Below, in pieces: positions 15,441 through 28,964 of a stretch of 64,000 bases of DNA (positions are counted from its first letter, which is position 1; the number at the start of each line of letters is the position of its first letter). Origin of the DNA: Bacillota bacterium (GTDB lineage: Bacteria; Bacillota; Limnochordia; Darwinibacteriales; Darwinibacteriaceae); contig JAAYSR010000234.1 of the NCBI GenBank assembly GCA_012518325.1, positions 1-64,000 of the forward strand. The letters run 5' to 3'. Below the pieces are notes generated by a model, which did not search any database, was not told the DNA's origin, and worked only from the letters and a program-made list of their open reading frames with translations. The position numbers and the translations under genes are program-made.

Positions 15441-17111
15441 TTGAGAAAACGCGTAGCTTTACTATTGGTTGTGCTGTTACTGGTCACGTCGAGTTCGATT
15501 GCATTTGCCGCCCCGGAACGCCATGAGACCCTGGTCGTCGGCGGCGGGCCCTGGAACCCTGCTACGAACTGGAATCCCCTGTATCCTCAACGCACTTCTG
15601 CAACAATCGGCCTGGTATACGAAACACTCTTCAGCTACAACCCTGAGACGAACGTATACAAGCCGTGGCTGGCAAAAAGCGGCGAGTGGGTCTCCGACAC
15701 CGTTTATGAAGTTGAACTGCGCAGTGAGGCCCGTTGGTCAGACGGTGAACCTCTCACAGCGGCTGACGTCGTGTTTACCTACGAACTGGCTCGCGACAAT
15801 GAACTTCCCTACACCCCAATTTGGAGACAGCTTTCAGAAGTAAAGGAACTCTCACCGACTAAGGTTCAATTCGTGTTCAGCGACCCAAGCTACCAGGAGT
15901 GGCAGGTTGAACTTTATTCACGCCCCATCATCCCGAAGCACATCTGGAAAGACATACCAGGGGATCAACTGTTGGTGGTTGCCAACGAAAATCCTGTAGG
16001 CAGCGGCCCCTACAAAGCCGGTGAAGGCGCTTCAGACAGAATTGTCTGGGATCGCGACGATAACTGGTGGGCTAACGAAGTATTTGGGCAGCCTCAGCCG
16101 AAGCGCGTGGTTGAGATGATTATTCCTGAGAACAACGTAGCCCTGGGCATGCTGATGCAGCGTACACTGGACCTGAGCAACTACTTCATCCCTGGCATTC
16201 CCGCGATCAAAAACTCGTTCGGTTTGAACACCTGGTTTGATGACGCTCCCTATATGCTGCAGGCAAATACTGCCGTTCTCTACCTCAACAATCAGCGTCC
16301 TCCAATGGATGATAAGGTCTTCAGGCGTGCTTTGGCTCACGCTGTCAACCCAGAGGTCATTGTGGAACGCGTCTTTGAGTTCATGGTGCCTGCATCTGAC
16401 CCAACCGGACTCTTTGGCGGCTGGATGGCCTACCATGATCCCGATGTCGCACGTGAATACGGCTTCAGCTACAATCCGGAATATGCAGCGCAACTGCTGG
16501 ACGAAGCAGGCTACGTCGACCAGGACGGCGACGGCTGGAGAGATCTGCCGGACGGTACGCCTATGAGCTTTGAGATTATCGTTCCTGCAGGCTGGACCGA
16601 CTGGATGGAATCTATCCGCATCATCTCTGACCACTTCAGAGCAATCGGCGTCAACGCCAATCCGGCCTTCCCCGACCAGTCCGTATATGAAAACCGGATG
16701 TTCACAGGCAACTTTGATATGCTGATCAATAACTACGGAGCCACTGTCTCTGGGTCCCCCTTCACCTACTGGAACTGGATTGCCAACCATAACATCCATA
16801 GAGAACAGGTAACAGAAGGCAACTTCGGACGCTACGACAATCCTGAGCTGTTTGATCTCATTCTTGAGTTCAACAAGGTGCTGCCTATGACCGAAGAGTC
16901 CCTGGCGATTGCATCTGAGATCCAGAGGATCTTGCTGGAAGATATGCCGGCAATCCCCTTCTGGCAGAACGGAATGTGGGCAACGTCTCAATCTGAGTGG
17001 TGGACCAACTGGCCAAGTGAGCACAACCCCGACGGATATCCCTCCACCTGGGGCGGCTACTGGCAAATGGGCGGCGTAGATATGCTCATCAACCTCAGAT
17101 CCACCAAGTAG
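15441..17111 (+). CDS. Extracellular solute-binding protein, family 5 (Opp/Dpp-type sugar importer)
   Basis: The 556-residue lipid-free secreted binding protein has signal peptide MRKRVALLLVVLLLVTSSSI ending near AFA, then an SBP_bac_5 fold: NWNPLYPQRTSATIGLVYETL, WSDGEPLTAADVVFTYE, PVGSGPY, DKVFRRALAHAVNPE and AAQLLDEAGYVDQDGDGWRD. The family takes up peptides, but Thermotoga-type members import cello- and manno-oligosaccharides; adjacency to a GH1 beta-glucosidase and LacI regulator favours a beta-linked oligosaccharide here (inference). TTG 15441 has GGAGAGG 9 nt upstream; an ATG at 15423 overlaps that ribosome site. Confidence 0.88.
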   Translation: MRKRVALLLVVLLLVTSSSIAFAAPERHETLVVGGGPWNPATNWNPLYPQRTSATIGLVYETLFSYNPETNVYKPWLAKSGEWVSDTVYEVELRSEARWSDGEPLTAADVVFTYELARDNELPYTPIWRQLSEVKELSPTKVQFVFSDPSYQEWQVELYSRPIIPKHIWKDIPGDQLLVVANENPVGSGPYKAGEGASDRIVWDRDDNWWANEVFGQPQPKRVVEMIIPENNVALGMLMQRTLDLSNYFIPGIPAIKNSFGLNTWFDDAPYMLQANTAVLYLNNQRPPMDDKVFRRALAHAVNPEVIVERVFEFMVPASDPTGLFGGWMAYHDPDVAREYGFSYNPEYAAQLLDEAGYVDQDGDGWRDLPDGTPMSFEIIVPAGWTDWMESIRIISDHFRAIGVNANPAFPDQSVYENRMFTGNFDMLINNYGATVSGSPFTYWNWIANHNIHREQVTEGNFGRYDNPELFDLILEFNKVLPMTEESLAIASEIQRILLEDMPAIPFWQNGMWATSQSEWWTNWPSEHNPDGYPSTWGGYWQMGGVDMLINLRSTK

Positions 17112-17132
17112 AAGCGGATACTCCCTCAACAA

Positions 17133-17160
17133 CCCCGATAGATCTTCTGATCTATCGGGG
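17133..17160 (+). other. Perfect 12-bp hairpin between binding-protein and permease genes
   Basis: CCCCGATAGATC (17133-17144), loop TTCT, GATCTATCGGGG (17149-17160). No T-tract follows, so it is more likely an mRNA-stabilising or partial termination element that lets the binding protein outnumber the membrane components. Confidence 0.7.
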
Positions 17161-17199
17161 CACCATTTACTGTTATGGAAACTACAGAAAGAGGTCGTT

Positions 17200-18189
17200 A
17201 TGGGACGTTATTTGAGTAAGAAAATAGCAATTTACCTTGTCACTTTTGTCTTTGCGGTGACTCTGAACTGGGTGGTCCCCCGGCTGGTGCCAGGTGATCC
17301 CATCACCTCGCTCCTGGCCAGGTTTTCAGGGCTGGAAGGGGGCAAAGAAATTCTGCAGAGCTACTTTGTGCAGACATTCGGTTTGGATAAACCGCTGTGG
17401 TCTCAGTATCTGGGTTTCTGGCGCTCACTTTTCATGGGCGAACTGGGAATCAGCATCACCCGCTTTCCGTCGCCGGTGATTGATATTATCAAAAACGCCA
17501 TCATTTACGATTTCATCATTCTGCTTCCTTCAATCATTTTAAGCTGGATCATAGGCAACAAGCTCGGTGCCTTGTCGGGCGTGAACAAGACGGCAGATAA
17601 CTTTCTGATGCCCGTCTTCTACTTCCTGACGTCCTCACCGTATTTCTGGTTTGCACTGGTTGTCTCCTATCTCCTCGGCATCGTGCTGGATATCTTCCCT
17701 ATCAGCCATGCCTACAGCGCTGCCCTTACACCCGGCTGGAACTGGATATTTATCGCAGATTTTATTATGCACTGGTTTCTGCCCTTCATCACTATGTTCC
17801 TGGTCCAGCTCGGCGGCTGGGCAATCGGCATGCGGAACATGATTATCTACGAGACAAACACCAACTACTCCAGGTACATGGAGTCCCTGGGAGCATCCAG
17901 GCGGTTAATCCGCAACTACGGCTACCGCAACGGAATCCTGCCCCAGGTAACCGGCTTAGCGATAAGCCTTGGGACAATCATTTCCGGAGGAGTTCTGACA
18001 CAGGTGGTGTTTGCCTATCCAGGTCTTGGCTATACCATGGTGCAGGCCATTAGGCAAAGTGACTATTTCCTGATTCAAGGATGCTTCCTCTTCCTGATCC
18101 TGATGGTGCTCGCCGCCAACTTCATTGTAGATATCGTCTACATGATCATTGACCCGCGGGTGCGGCATTCCTATTCGGAGGAGGTTTAG
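17200..18189 (+). CDS. ABC transporter permease, DppB/OppB type
   Basis: The 329-residue inner-membrane permease has an N-terminal helix (IAIYLVTFVFAVTLNWVVPRL) and the GDPI/FGLDKPLWSQY segment typical of OppB proteins, five further hydrophobic helices, and the EAA-like cytoplasmic loop YMESLGASRRLIRNYGYRNG...LP. It forms the channel with the 18192 gene. ATG 17200 follows AGAGG. Second gene of the importer operon. Confidence 0.92.
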   Translation: MGRYLSKKIAIYLVTFVFAVTLNWVVPRLVPGDPITSLLARFSGLEGGKEILQSYFVQTFGLDKPLWSQYLGFWRSLFMGELGISITRFPSPVIDIIKNAIIYDFIILLPSIILSWIIGNKLGALSGVNKTADNFLMPVFYFLTSSPYFWFALVVSYLLGIVLDIFPISHAYSAALTPGWNWIFIADFIMHWFLPFITMFLVQLGGWAIGMRNMIIYETNTNYSRYMESLGASRRLIRNYGYRNGILPQVTGLAISLGTIISGGVLTQVVFAYPGLGYTMVQAIRQSDYFLIQGCFLFLILMVLAANFIVDIVYMIIDPRVRHSYSEEV

Positions 18190-18191
18190 GC

Positions 18192-19058
18192 ATGGCAAAG
18201 GGTTCTTTTTGGAAAAGGCATGAAAACCTCTACTTCGCGGTTACCAATAAAAAAGTGCTGTTTGGGGCATGTTTGTTCACCGCCATCTTGCTGCTCAGCA
18301 TCATTGGGCCCTACCTTACCCCTTACGAACACGATGAGTTTGCCGGGCCGGGGTATCTGCCCCCCTCAAAGGAGCATTGGTTCGGCACGACTCTCCAGGG
18401 CAGAGATGTGTACACCGGAGTAGTCTACGGGCTCCGTTCCACCCTTTTGGTCGGTTTTCTAGCAGGAACGATTGCATCTGCAATCGGCCTGGTAGTGGGT
18501 TTTATCTCAGGCTACAACAGCGGCCGGGCAGCAGATGAGGGCCTGATGATGGTCACTAATGTGTTCATGGTTATTCCTTCCCTGGCCCTTTTAATTCTGC
18601 TTTCGGCCTATCTGCCCTACCGGGGCATTGTTACCCAAAGCCTGATTGTATCTGCCACCGCCTGGCCCTGGACAGCCAGGGCGGTTCGCTCACAGACGAT
18701 GTCCCTGCGCAGCCAGGAGTTTGTCAATTTGTCTCGGATCTCCGGCCTGAGCACCTTCCGCATACTCAAAGAAGACATTGCCGCCAACATGTTTTCCTAT
18801 GTGTTCATGGTCTACATCCTCCAGTTTAACGGAACCATCTTGGCTTCAGTGGGACTGGAGTTTCTCGGGCTCGGTCCAACCCGGGGCATTTCCCTGGGCT
18901 TGATTCTGCAAAATGCAGTAAACTGGAATGCCCTGCATTTGGGTATGTGGTGGTGGATTATTATCCCAGGCCTGCTTCTGACTCTGTTGATCGTTTCGCT
19001 GTACTTTATTAATACTGGGCTTGATGAAGTATTCAACCCACGCTTGAGGGAGTTGTAG
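18192..19058 (+). CDS. ABC transporter permease, DppC/OppC type
   Basis: The 288-residue second permease has an N-terminal membrane helix (LFGACLFTAILLLSIIGPYL), the periplasmic segment PPSKEHWFGTTLQGRDVYTGVVYG that marks OppC/DppC proteins, a BPD-type transmembrane domain, and the EAA loop QEFVNLSRISGLSTFRILKEDI. ATG comes 2 nt after the previous stop (GGAGGAGG lies just before), so translation is coupled. Confidence 0.93.
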   Translation: MAKGSFWKRHENLYFAVTNKKVLFGACLFTAILLLSIIGPYLTPYEHDEFAGPGYLPPSKEHWFGTTLQGRDVYTGVVYGLRSTLLVGFLAGTIASAIGLVVGFISGYNSGRAADEGLMMVTNVFMVIPSLALLILLSAYLPYRGIVTQSLIVSATAWPWTARAVRSQTMSLRSQEFVNLSRISGLSTFRILKEDIAANMFSYVFMVYILQFNGTILASVGLEFLGLGPTRGISLGLILQNAVNWNALHLGMWWWIIIPGLLLTLLIVSLYFINTGLDEVFNPRLREL

Positions 19059-19060
19059 CT

Positions 19061-20050
19061 ATGTCAGCAGAAAAAATCCTGGAACTGGAAGAACTGCGGG
19101 CGTATTACCGCATCCTCAAGGGCGATGTCAAAGCCCTTGACGGCGTATCGTTCCACGTCACAAGGGGTGAGATCCTCGGAGTTGCAGGAGAATCGGGCTG
19201 CGGCAAGAGCACACTGGCCAATACGCTCATCTTGCGCAAGAAGCCGCTGCAGCACATCTCCGGCAAAGCATGGTTTCTAGGCCAGGACCTGATGACCATG
19301 CCTGAAGAAGAGTTTCGGCGGCTGCGTTTTCGCAATATCTCCATCATCCCCCAATACGCTTTGGATGCCCTCAGCCCAACGAAGAGAATAAAGACTTTTA
19401 TTACAGATATGGCCCATGAACATGAAATTGAAACCAATGCAGCGTTTTTTGAGAAAGTTGCGGACAGATTCGCCATGGTCAATTTGGATCCCAATGTGTT
19501 GAATAAATACCCTATCGAGCTTTCTGGCGGGATGAAGCAGCGCGTTGTGATGATCATTTCCACGCTGATGAATCCCGACTTGGTGATAGCAGATGAAATC
19601 ACTTCGGCCCTGGATGTGAGCTCCCAGCGCTTTGCCGCGACGATGCTTATGGAACTGCGCGATCAGGGGATTATCGGCTCTTCGATATTCATCACCCACG
19701 ATATCTCCATCCTGTATCAAGTTGCTGACAGGCTGCTGATCATGTACGCCGGGCATGCGGTGGAGACCGGACCGGTGGAGGATCTGATCAAGAACCCCCG
19801 CCATCCGTACACGCAGGCACTGATCAGTTCCCTGCCCAAAGTTGGGGCACAGATCAAAGAGGAGCGTCTGGAGGGGATTAAGGGTACACCCCCGGAGCTC
19901 CTTGATATCGGACCAGGATGCCGTTTCCGGTTCCGCTGTCCATATCAAACCGCACAGTGCCAGAAAACGCCGGAAACCGTACAGATTTCTGAACGCCACT
20001 CCATCGCCTGCTGGCATTATGAAGAGATTGGAAGTGAACACGTTGGCTGA
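19061..20050 (+). CDS. ABC transporter ATP-binding protein, DppD/OppD type
   Basis: The 329-residue ATPase has Walker A GESGCGKST (near 46-54), ABC signature LSGGMKQR, Walker B LVIADEITSALD, the switch histidine in FITHDIS, and the C-terminal oligopeptide-transporter domain (HPYTQALISSLP, then CRFRFRCPYQTAQC with conserved cysteines). It starts 2 nt after the DppC-type gene. Confidence 0.94.
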   Translation: MSAEKILELEELRAYYRILKGDVKALDGVSFHVTRGEILGVAGESGCGKSTLANTLILRKKPLQHISGKAWFLGQDLMTMPEEEFRRLRFRNISIIPQYALDALSPTKRIKTFITDMAHEHEIETNAAFFEKVADRFAMVNLDPNVLNKYPIELSGGMKQRVVMIISTLMNPDLVIADEITSALDVSSQRFAATMLMELRDQGIIGSSIFITHDISILYQVADRLLIMYAGHAVETGPVEDLIKNPRHPYTQALISSLPKVGAQIKEERLEGIKGTPPELLDIGPGCRFRFRCPYQTAQCQKTPETVQISERHSIACWHYEEIGSEHVG

Positions 20051-20972
20051 CAGACAAGGGAAACAACCAATTATCGCAGCTGAAAATCTAAGTAAAGTCT
20101 TTACCAGCGGTATTTTCATCCGAGCCAGAACGGAGGCCGTCAGGGATGCTTCCTTCGAAATGTACCCAGGGACCGTTCTCTCCTTGATCGGTGAAAGCGG
20201 CAGCGGCAAAACCACCATAGGGAAACTGATGCTGAAGCTGATCAAGCCCACCTCCGGGAAACTTCTCTATCGCGGACAGGACATCACCGAGATCAAGGGC
20301 AAGGATGCCTTGCGGGATTATTACCGGAAGGTGCAGGGGATCTTCCAAGACCCATTTTCGTCATTTAACCCCCTCTTTCGCGTCGATCGAGTCTTTGATA
20401 TGGTCTATGATGTGTTTCTGCCCCATGTCAAGAACCGGGAAGAACGCACCGCTGAAGTTCTGGAGAGCGTCAATCTCAACCCGGCCCGGATCTTGCACCA
20501 GTTCCCCCACCAGCTGAGCGGCGGACAGCTGCAACGCCTGCTGATCGCCCGTTCACTGCTCTTGGACGTTGATGTGCTGGTGGCAGATGAGTTAATCAGC
20601 ATGCTGGACGCCTCGACGCGCATGGGCATCTTAAACTTGCTGGTGGATATCTGCCGGGAAAGGGGCATGTCAATTCTGTTTATCACCCATGACTTAGCGT
20701 TGGGCTACTACATAAGTGATTACACCATGATCATGCACAGGGGCAGGCTTGTGGAAAAAGGCGCCACTGAGAAAATCTACAAGAACCCTGTCCACCCCTA
20801 CACAAAAATGCTCTTTAACTCGGTACCCGATATCGGGCATAAGTGGGACAGGAATGAAAAGTTCGTCCCTGAACATGTGGAGCGTGAGATAGAGGCCTTC
20901 TACCGAAAAAATGCCGGCCAAGGCTTTACCTATGTTGACGCCGAGCATGGCGTGCTGCTCAGTGCAGAATGA
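20034..20972 (+). CDS. ABC transporter ATP-binding protein, DppF/OppF type
   Basis: The roughly 312-residue second ATPase has Walker A GESGSGKTT, signature QLSGGQLQR, Walker B VLVADELISMLDAS, FITHDLAL and HPYTKMLFNSVP. Its start overlaps the DppD-type gene: ATG 20019, GTG 20034 and TTG 20043 are all in frame; GTG 20034 is a compromise and TTG 20043 has the better GGAAGTG site. Last gene of the operon, followed by a strong terminator. Together with DppD it powers the importer. Confidence 0.92.
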   Translation: MNTLADRQGKQPIIAAENLSKVFTSGIFIRARTEAVRDASFEMYPGTVLSLIGESGSGKTTIGKLMLKLIKPTSGKLLYRGQDITEIKGKDALRDYYRKVQGIFQDPFSSFNPLFRVDRVFDMVYDVFLPHVKNREERTAEVLESVNLNPARILHQFPHQLSGGQLQRLLIARSLLLDVDVLVADELISMLDASTRMGILNLLVDICRERGMSILFITHDLALGYYISDYTMIMHRGRLVEKGATEKIYKNPVHPYTKMLFNSVPDIGHKWDRNEKFVPEHVEREIEAFYRKNAGQGFTYVDAEHGVLLSAE

Positions 20973-20984
20973 TTCACTCCCATG

Positions 20985-21018
20985 AAAAAAGCGGAGCCCA
21001 CTCGGCTCCGCTTTTTTT
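20985..21018. terminator. Bidirectional terminator between the importer operon and eno
   Basis: AAAAAAGCGGAGCC (20985-20998), loop CACTC, GGCTCCGCTTTTTTT (21004-21018). A-tract and T-tract make it work on both strands, ending the importer operon and the glycolytic operon. Confidence 0.93.
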
Positions 21019-21029
21019 CTTGACTCCTG

Positions 21030-23848
<2,819 letters not shown>

Positions 23849-23870
23849 CTCTTCACACCTCTTTGGACCG

Positions 23871-24614
23871 CTAATAGTTGATAATGCCAACGAAGTCCTC
23901 TACTTTCAGGCTGGCACCGCCGACTAATGCGCCGTCAATTTCTGGCTGGTCCATAAATTCTTTGATATTCCCCGGCTTAACGCTGCCTCCGTACTGGATG
24001 CGCACCTCTTGTGCGAGCTCGGGGCTGAACAGCTTGGCTACAGTCTGACGGATGGAGGCGATAACCTGGTTGGCATCGTTTCCATCGGATGTTTCTCCTG
24101 TACCAATGGCCCAGATCGGCTCGTAGGCGATGACAACCTGCCTGATTTGCTCCGCGCCCACACCGGCCAGGCCCTTCGTTGTCTGTTCGACCACAACATT
24201 CTCTGTCTCGCCGGCTTTGCGCTGCTCCAAAGTCTCACCTACGCAGAGAATCGGTTTCAAACCGGTTTCCAGTGCCTTCAGAACTTTTTTGTTGATCAGC
24301 TCATCGTCTTCTTTAAAAATCTCCCTGCGTTCGGAGTGGCCCAGGATTACATATTCACAGCCAACATCTTCCAGCATGGCTGCGGAGATCTCGCCGGTAA
24401 ATGCTCCCTGTTCAGCGAAATACATGTTCTGGGCTCCGAGTTTCACCTTGTTCAATCCCAAGGCGCTCAGGGACGCCAGGCTGGTAAATGGTGCACAGAT
24501 TACTACTTCCACAGGGCTGTCTGCAACGAGTTCATCCAGCTTGCGGACCATCTCTGTTGCTTCACCTACGGTCTTGTGCATCTTCCAGTTTCCTGCAATA
24601 ATTGGGGTTCGCAT
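23871..24614 (-). CDS. tpiA: Triosephosphate isomerase
   Basis: Interconverts dihydroxyacetone phosphate and glyceraldehyde 3-phosphate. The 247-residue TIM barrel has IIAGNWKMHK (Lys11), LGHSERR (His93), AYEPIWAIGTG (catalytic Glu165), IQYGGSVKPGN and DGALVGGASL. ATG 24614 has GAGGTGAGATT upstream; it lies 10 nt after the pgk stop. Confidence 0.97.
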   Translation of the reverse strand: MRTPIIAGNWKMHKTVGEATEMVRKLDELVADSPVEVVICAPFTSLASLSALGLNKVKLGAQNMYFAEQGAFTGEISAAMLEDVGCEYVILGHSERREIFKEDDELINKKVLKALETGLKPILCVGETLEQRKAGETENVVVEQTTKGLAGVGAEQIRQVVIAYEPIWAIGTGETSDGNDANQVIASIRQTVAKLFSPELAQEVRIQYGGSVKPGNIKEFMDQPEIDGALVGGASLKVEDFVGIINY

Positions 24615-24624
24615 AATCTCACCT

Positions 24625-25806
24625 CTATTTATCATTCAAAGCGGCCACACCTGGCAGAACCTTGCCTTCCAAGAACTCGAGGGAAGCTCCGCCGCCGGTG
24701 GAAACGTGGGTCATCTTGCCGGCAAGGCCCATTTGCTCCACCGCCGCAGCAGAATCTCCGCCGCCAATGATGGTCACTGCCGAAGAAGCTGCCATTGCTT
24801 CTGCGATGCCGCGGGTTCCGGCAGCAAAGGGTTCCAGTTCAAAGACGCCCATGGGTCCGTTCCAAACCACTGTGCCTGCTTTCTTAATCGCTTCGCTAAA
24901 GAGCTCCGTTGTCTTGGGACCCGAATCCAGGCCTTCCCAGTCCGCAGGAATCTCTTTGAAGTCTACGATTTTGTATTCAGTATCTGCAGTACGTTCTTTA
25001 CCTACTACAATGTCTACCGGGAAGAGAAGCTCTACGCCCTTCTCCTTAGCCTTTTCCATTACCTCAAGGGCGAAGTCGAGGCGCTCAGGATCCAAGAGGG
25101 ATTTTCCAATCTCATAGCCCTCGGCCTTGAAGAAGGTGTAAGCCATGCCGCCCCCGATAATCAGGGTGTCTGCCTTGTCCAGCAGGGCTTCAATAACACC
25201 GATCTTATCCTTGACTTTTGCGCCTCCCAGAATGGCTACAAAGGGACGTTTCGGCTCTTCCAGCGCTCCGCCTAAGAACTCAAGCTCCTTTTCCATCAAG
25301 AAGCCTGATACTGCAGGCAGATAGTCTGCCACGCCTGTTGTGGATGCGTGGGCACGGTGGGCTGTACCGAAGGCATCATTGACGTAGAGGTCGCCGTGGG
25401 CGGCCAGCGCCTTGGCAAACTCGGGATCATTTTTCTCCTCTTCGGCATAGAAGCGGACATTTTCCAGTAAAAGCACTTCGCCAGGCTTAAGGGCTGCAAC
25501 AGCTTGTTCAGCCTCAGGCCCGATACAGTCATTGACCTTCTTAACAGGCTGGCCCAGGAGTTCGCTTAAACGCTCAGCGATGGGATCGAGGCGCAGCTCT
25601 TCTTTCACCTCGCCCTTGGGACGGCCAAAGTGGGACATGAGAATTACTTTTCCGCCCTGCTTAACCAGATGCTGAATCGTGGGCAGCGCGGCCCTGATTC
25701 TTTTGTCATCAGTAATGACTCCGTCAATCATGGGCACGTTAAAGTCAACCCGCACCAATACCCGCTTATCCTGAACATTAACGTCAGCAATGGTCTTTTT
25801 CGCCAT
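24625..25806 (-). CDS. pgk: Phosphoglycerate kinase
   Basis: Makes ATP and 3-phosphoglycerate from 1,3-bisphosphoglycerate. The 393-residue protein carries [64 protein letters not shown] and [16 protein letters not shown] 25806 sits behind AAGGAGG. Separated from gap by a strong hairpin. Confidence 0.98.
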   Translation of the reverse strand: MAKKTIADVNVQDKRVLVRVDFNVPMIDGVITDDKRIRAALPTIQHLVKQGGKVILMSHFGRPKGEVKEELRLDPIAERLSELLGQPVKKVNDCIGPEAEQAVAALKPGEVLLLENVRFYAEEEKNDPEFAKALAAHGDLYVNDAFGTAHRAHASTTGVADYLPAVSGFLMEKELEFLGGALEEPKRPFVAILGGAKVKDKIGVIEALLDKADTLIIGGGMAYTFFKAEGYEIGKSLLDPERLDFALEVMEKAKEKGVELLFPVDIVVGKERTADTEYKIVDFKEIPADWEGLDSGPKTTELFSEAIKKAGTVVWNGPMGVFELEPFAAGTRGIAEAMAASSAVTIIGGGDSAAAVEQMGLAGKMTHVSTGGGASLEFLEGKVLPGVAALNDK

Positions 25807-25838
25807 ATTAATCCTCCTTGCATGAATGCTTGACAAAG

Positions 25839-25863
25839 GATCCCCCCGCAAGACGGGGGGATC
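25839..25863 (-). other. GC-rich hairpin between gap and pgk
   Basis: GATCCCCCCG-5 nt-CGGGGGGATC, perfect 10-bp stem; on the minus strand it is followed by CTTTGTC, so the T-run is poor. Likely an RNA-processing or stability element or a leaky terminator that sets gap higher than downstream genes. Confidence 0.6.
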
Positions 25864-25880
25864 TTCGGCTCAAACTTATT

Positions 25881-27928
<2,048 letters not shown>

Positions 27929-27950
27929 AGTTGGCCACTCACTTTCTCGG

Positions 27951-27986
27951 GACACTTAGCGACCCGCCGGGGTGCATTACGTCCCG
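27951..27986 (-). promoter_or_regulatory. Candidate CggR operator
   Basis: On the minus strand CGGGAC-N6-CACC-N4-CGGGTC-N6-TGTC, 36 bp. This has the same spacing as the Bacillus subtilis operator (two direct CGGGAC-N6-TGTC repeats 4 bp apart) with changes in one half of each repeat. It lies downstream of the predicted start site, as in Bacillus. Confidence 0.7.
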
Positions 27987-28012
27987 CCTCATGGCTAAAT
28001 ATTCTTCTTTCC

Positions 28013-28041
28013 AACATAGTTCCCTTCCCTGCACTTGTTAA
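28013..28041 (-). promoter_or_regulatory. Promoter of the cggR-gap-pgk-tpiA-gpmI-eno operon
   Basis: On the minus strand TTAACA (28041-28036), 17-bp spacer, TATGTT (28018-28013). The -35 overlaps the whiA stop codon. Predicted start near 28006. Confidence 0.6.
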
Positions 28042-28964
28042 TACTTGGTATTCATTTTGTCAACTTGTCGCGCCTTTTCCCTGATCTGCCTAAGCCGGTA
28101 ATTAACGCCTGATTTGCTCATTTTAGGCACCATCAAAGCCCCGATTTCCTGCAGCGAGGCATAGGGATTTTCCAGACGTACCCGGGCGACTTCCCTCAGT
28201 TTAGGGGGAAGCTCATCCAGCCCGATGGCTTTATCAATGATTTGAATATCTCTGATTTGATCCATGGCTGCCTTTACCGTTTTTTCCACATTGGCAGTCT
28301 CACAGTTCACCAGGCGGTTAACCTGATTGCGCATATCCTTCAGGATCCTGACATTTTCGAAATGCAGCAAAGCATTGTGGGCGCCTATCAAATTCAGCAT
28401 ATTGACAATCTGCCCCCCGTCTTTCAGGTAGGCCACCAGGGAGCCCTTGCGTTCTATAATGCCGGCGTCAAGGCCCAATGACGCCATAATCTCCAGAATT
28501 TTGTCGGCTAACTTAGTCTGAACTGTAGAAATCTCCAGATGGTAGGCTCGTTCAGGATTGGTGATCGAGCCATTGCTCAAAAAAGCTCCCCGCAGGTACG
28601 CGCGTCGGCAGCATTTTTTCCGGGGAATCTTCAATTCACCCATAACGCTTTGGTCTTTAAAGTCCTGGTAGACTTGTCCAGCTGCTTCACTGCCCAATAC
28701 CCTCACTGTGCAGATCTGCGTTCTTCTGGACCGGGACTTGGAAACCAGCACCTGGGTGGGCAGTTCAGGATAAAGGCCCTTGAGCAGCAGGAGAATCTTC
28801 CGGGCCACCAGGGGAGATGAATTGTTGAAGTCCAGAACTTGATTTTTGTCACCCAGCAAAAATCCTTCCAGATCATAAAAAGCGTTAAGTTCGGCAATGC
28901 GGCAGCAGCTGGCACGGGGAATCACCCTTGCCAGTTCATTGCGGACATCATCGGAAAAACTCAT
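28038..28964 (-). CDS. whiA: Sporulation/cell-division regulator WhiA
   Basis: DNA-binding protein with a homing-endonuclease-like N-terminal fold and a C-terminal helix-turn-helix. The 308-residue protein shows MSFSDDVRNELARV, CCRRAYLRGAFLSNGSITNPE, YHLEI, the LKDGGQIVNMLNLIGAHNALL motif and the C-terminal SLQEIGALMVPKMSKSGVNYRLRQI. In Bacillus and Clostridia it sits behind yvcK; here a VanW-type gene intervenes and overlaps its start by 4 nt. Confidence 0.96.
   Translation of the reverse strand: MSFSDDVRNELARVIPRASCCRIAELNAFYDLEGFLLGDKNQVLDFNNSSPLVARKILLLLKGLYPELPTQVLVSKSRSRRTQICTVRVLGSEAAGQVYQDFKDQSVMGELKIPRKKCCRRAYLRGAFLSNGSITNPERAYHLEISTVQTKLADKILEIMASLGLDAGIIERKGSLVAYLKDGGQIVNMLNLIGAHNALLHFENVRILKDMRNQVNRLVNCETANVEKTVKAAMDQIRDIQIIDKAIGLDELPPKLREVARVRLENPYASLQEIGALMVPKMSKSGVNYRLRQIREKARQVDKMNTKY

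Noticed and set aside
16032..17132. A 366-codon minus-strand open frame opposite the binding protein
   Set aside because: Antisense shadow of a well-supported secreted binding protein.
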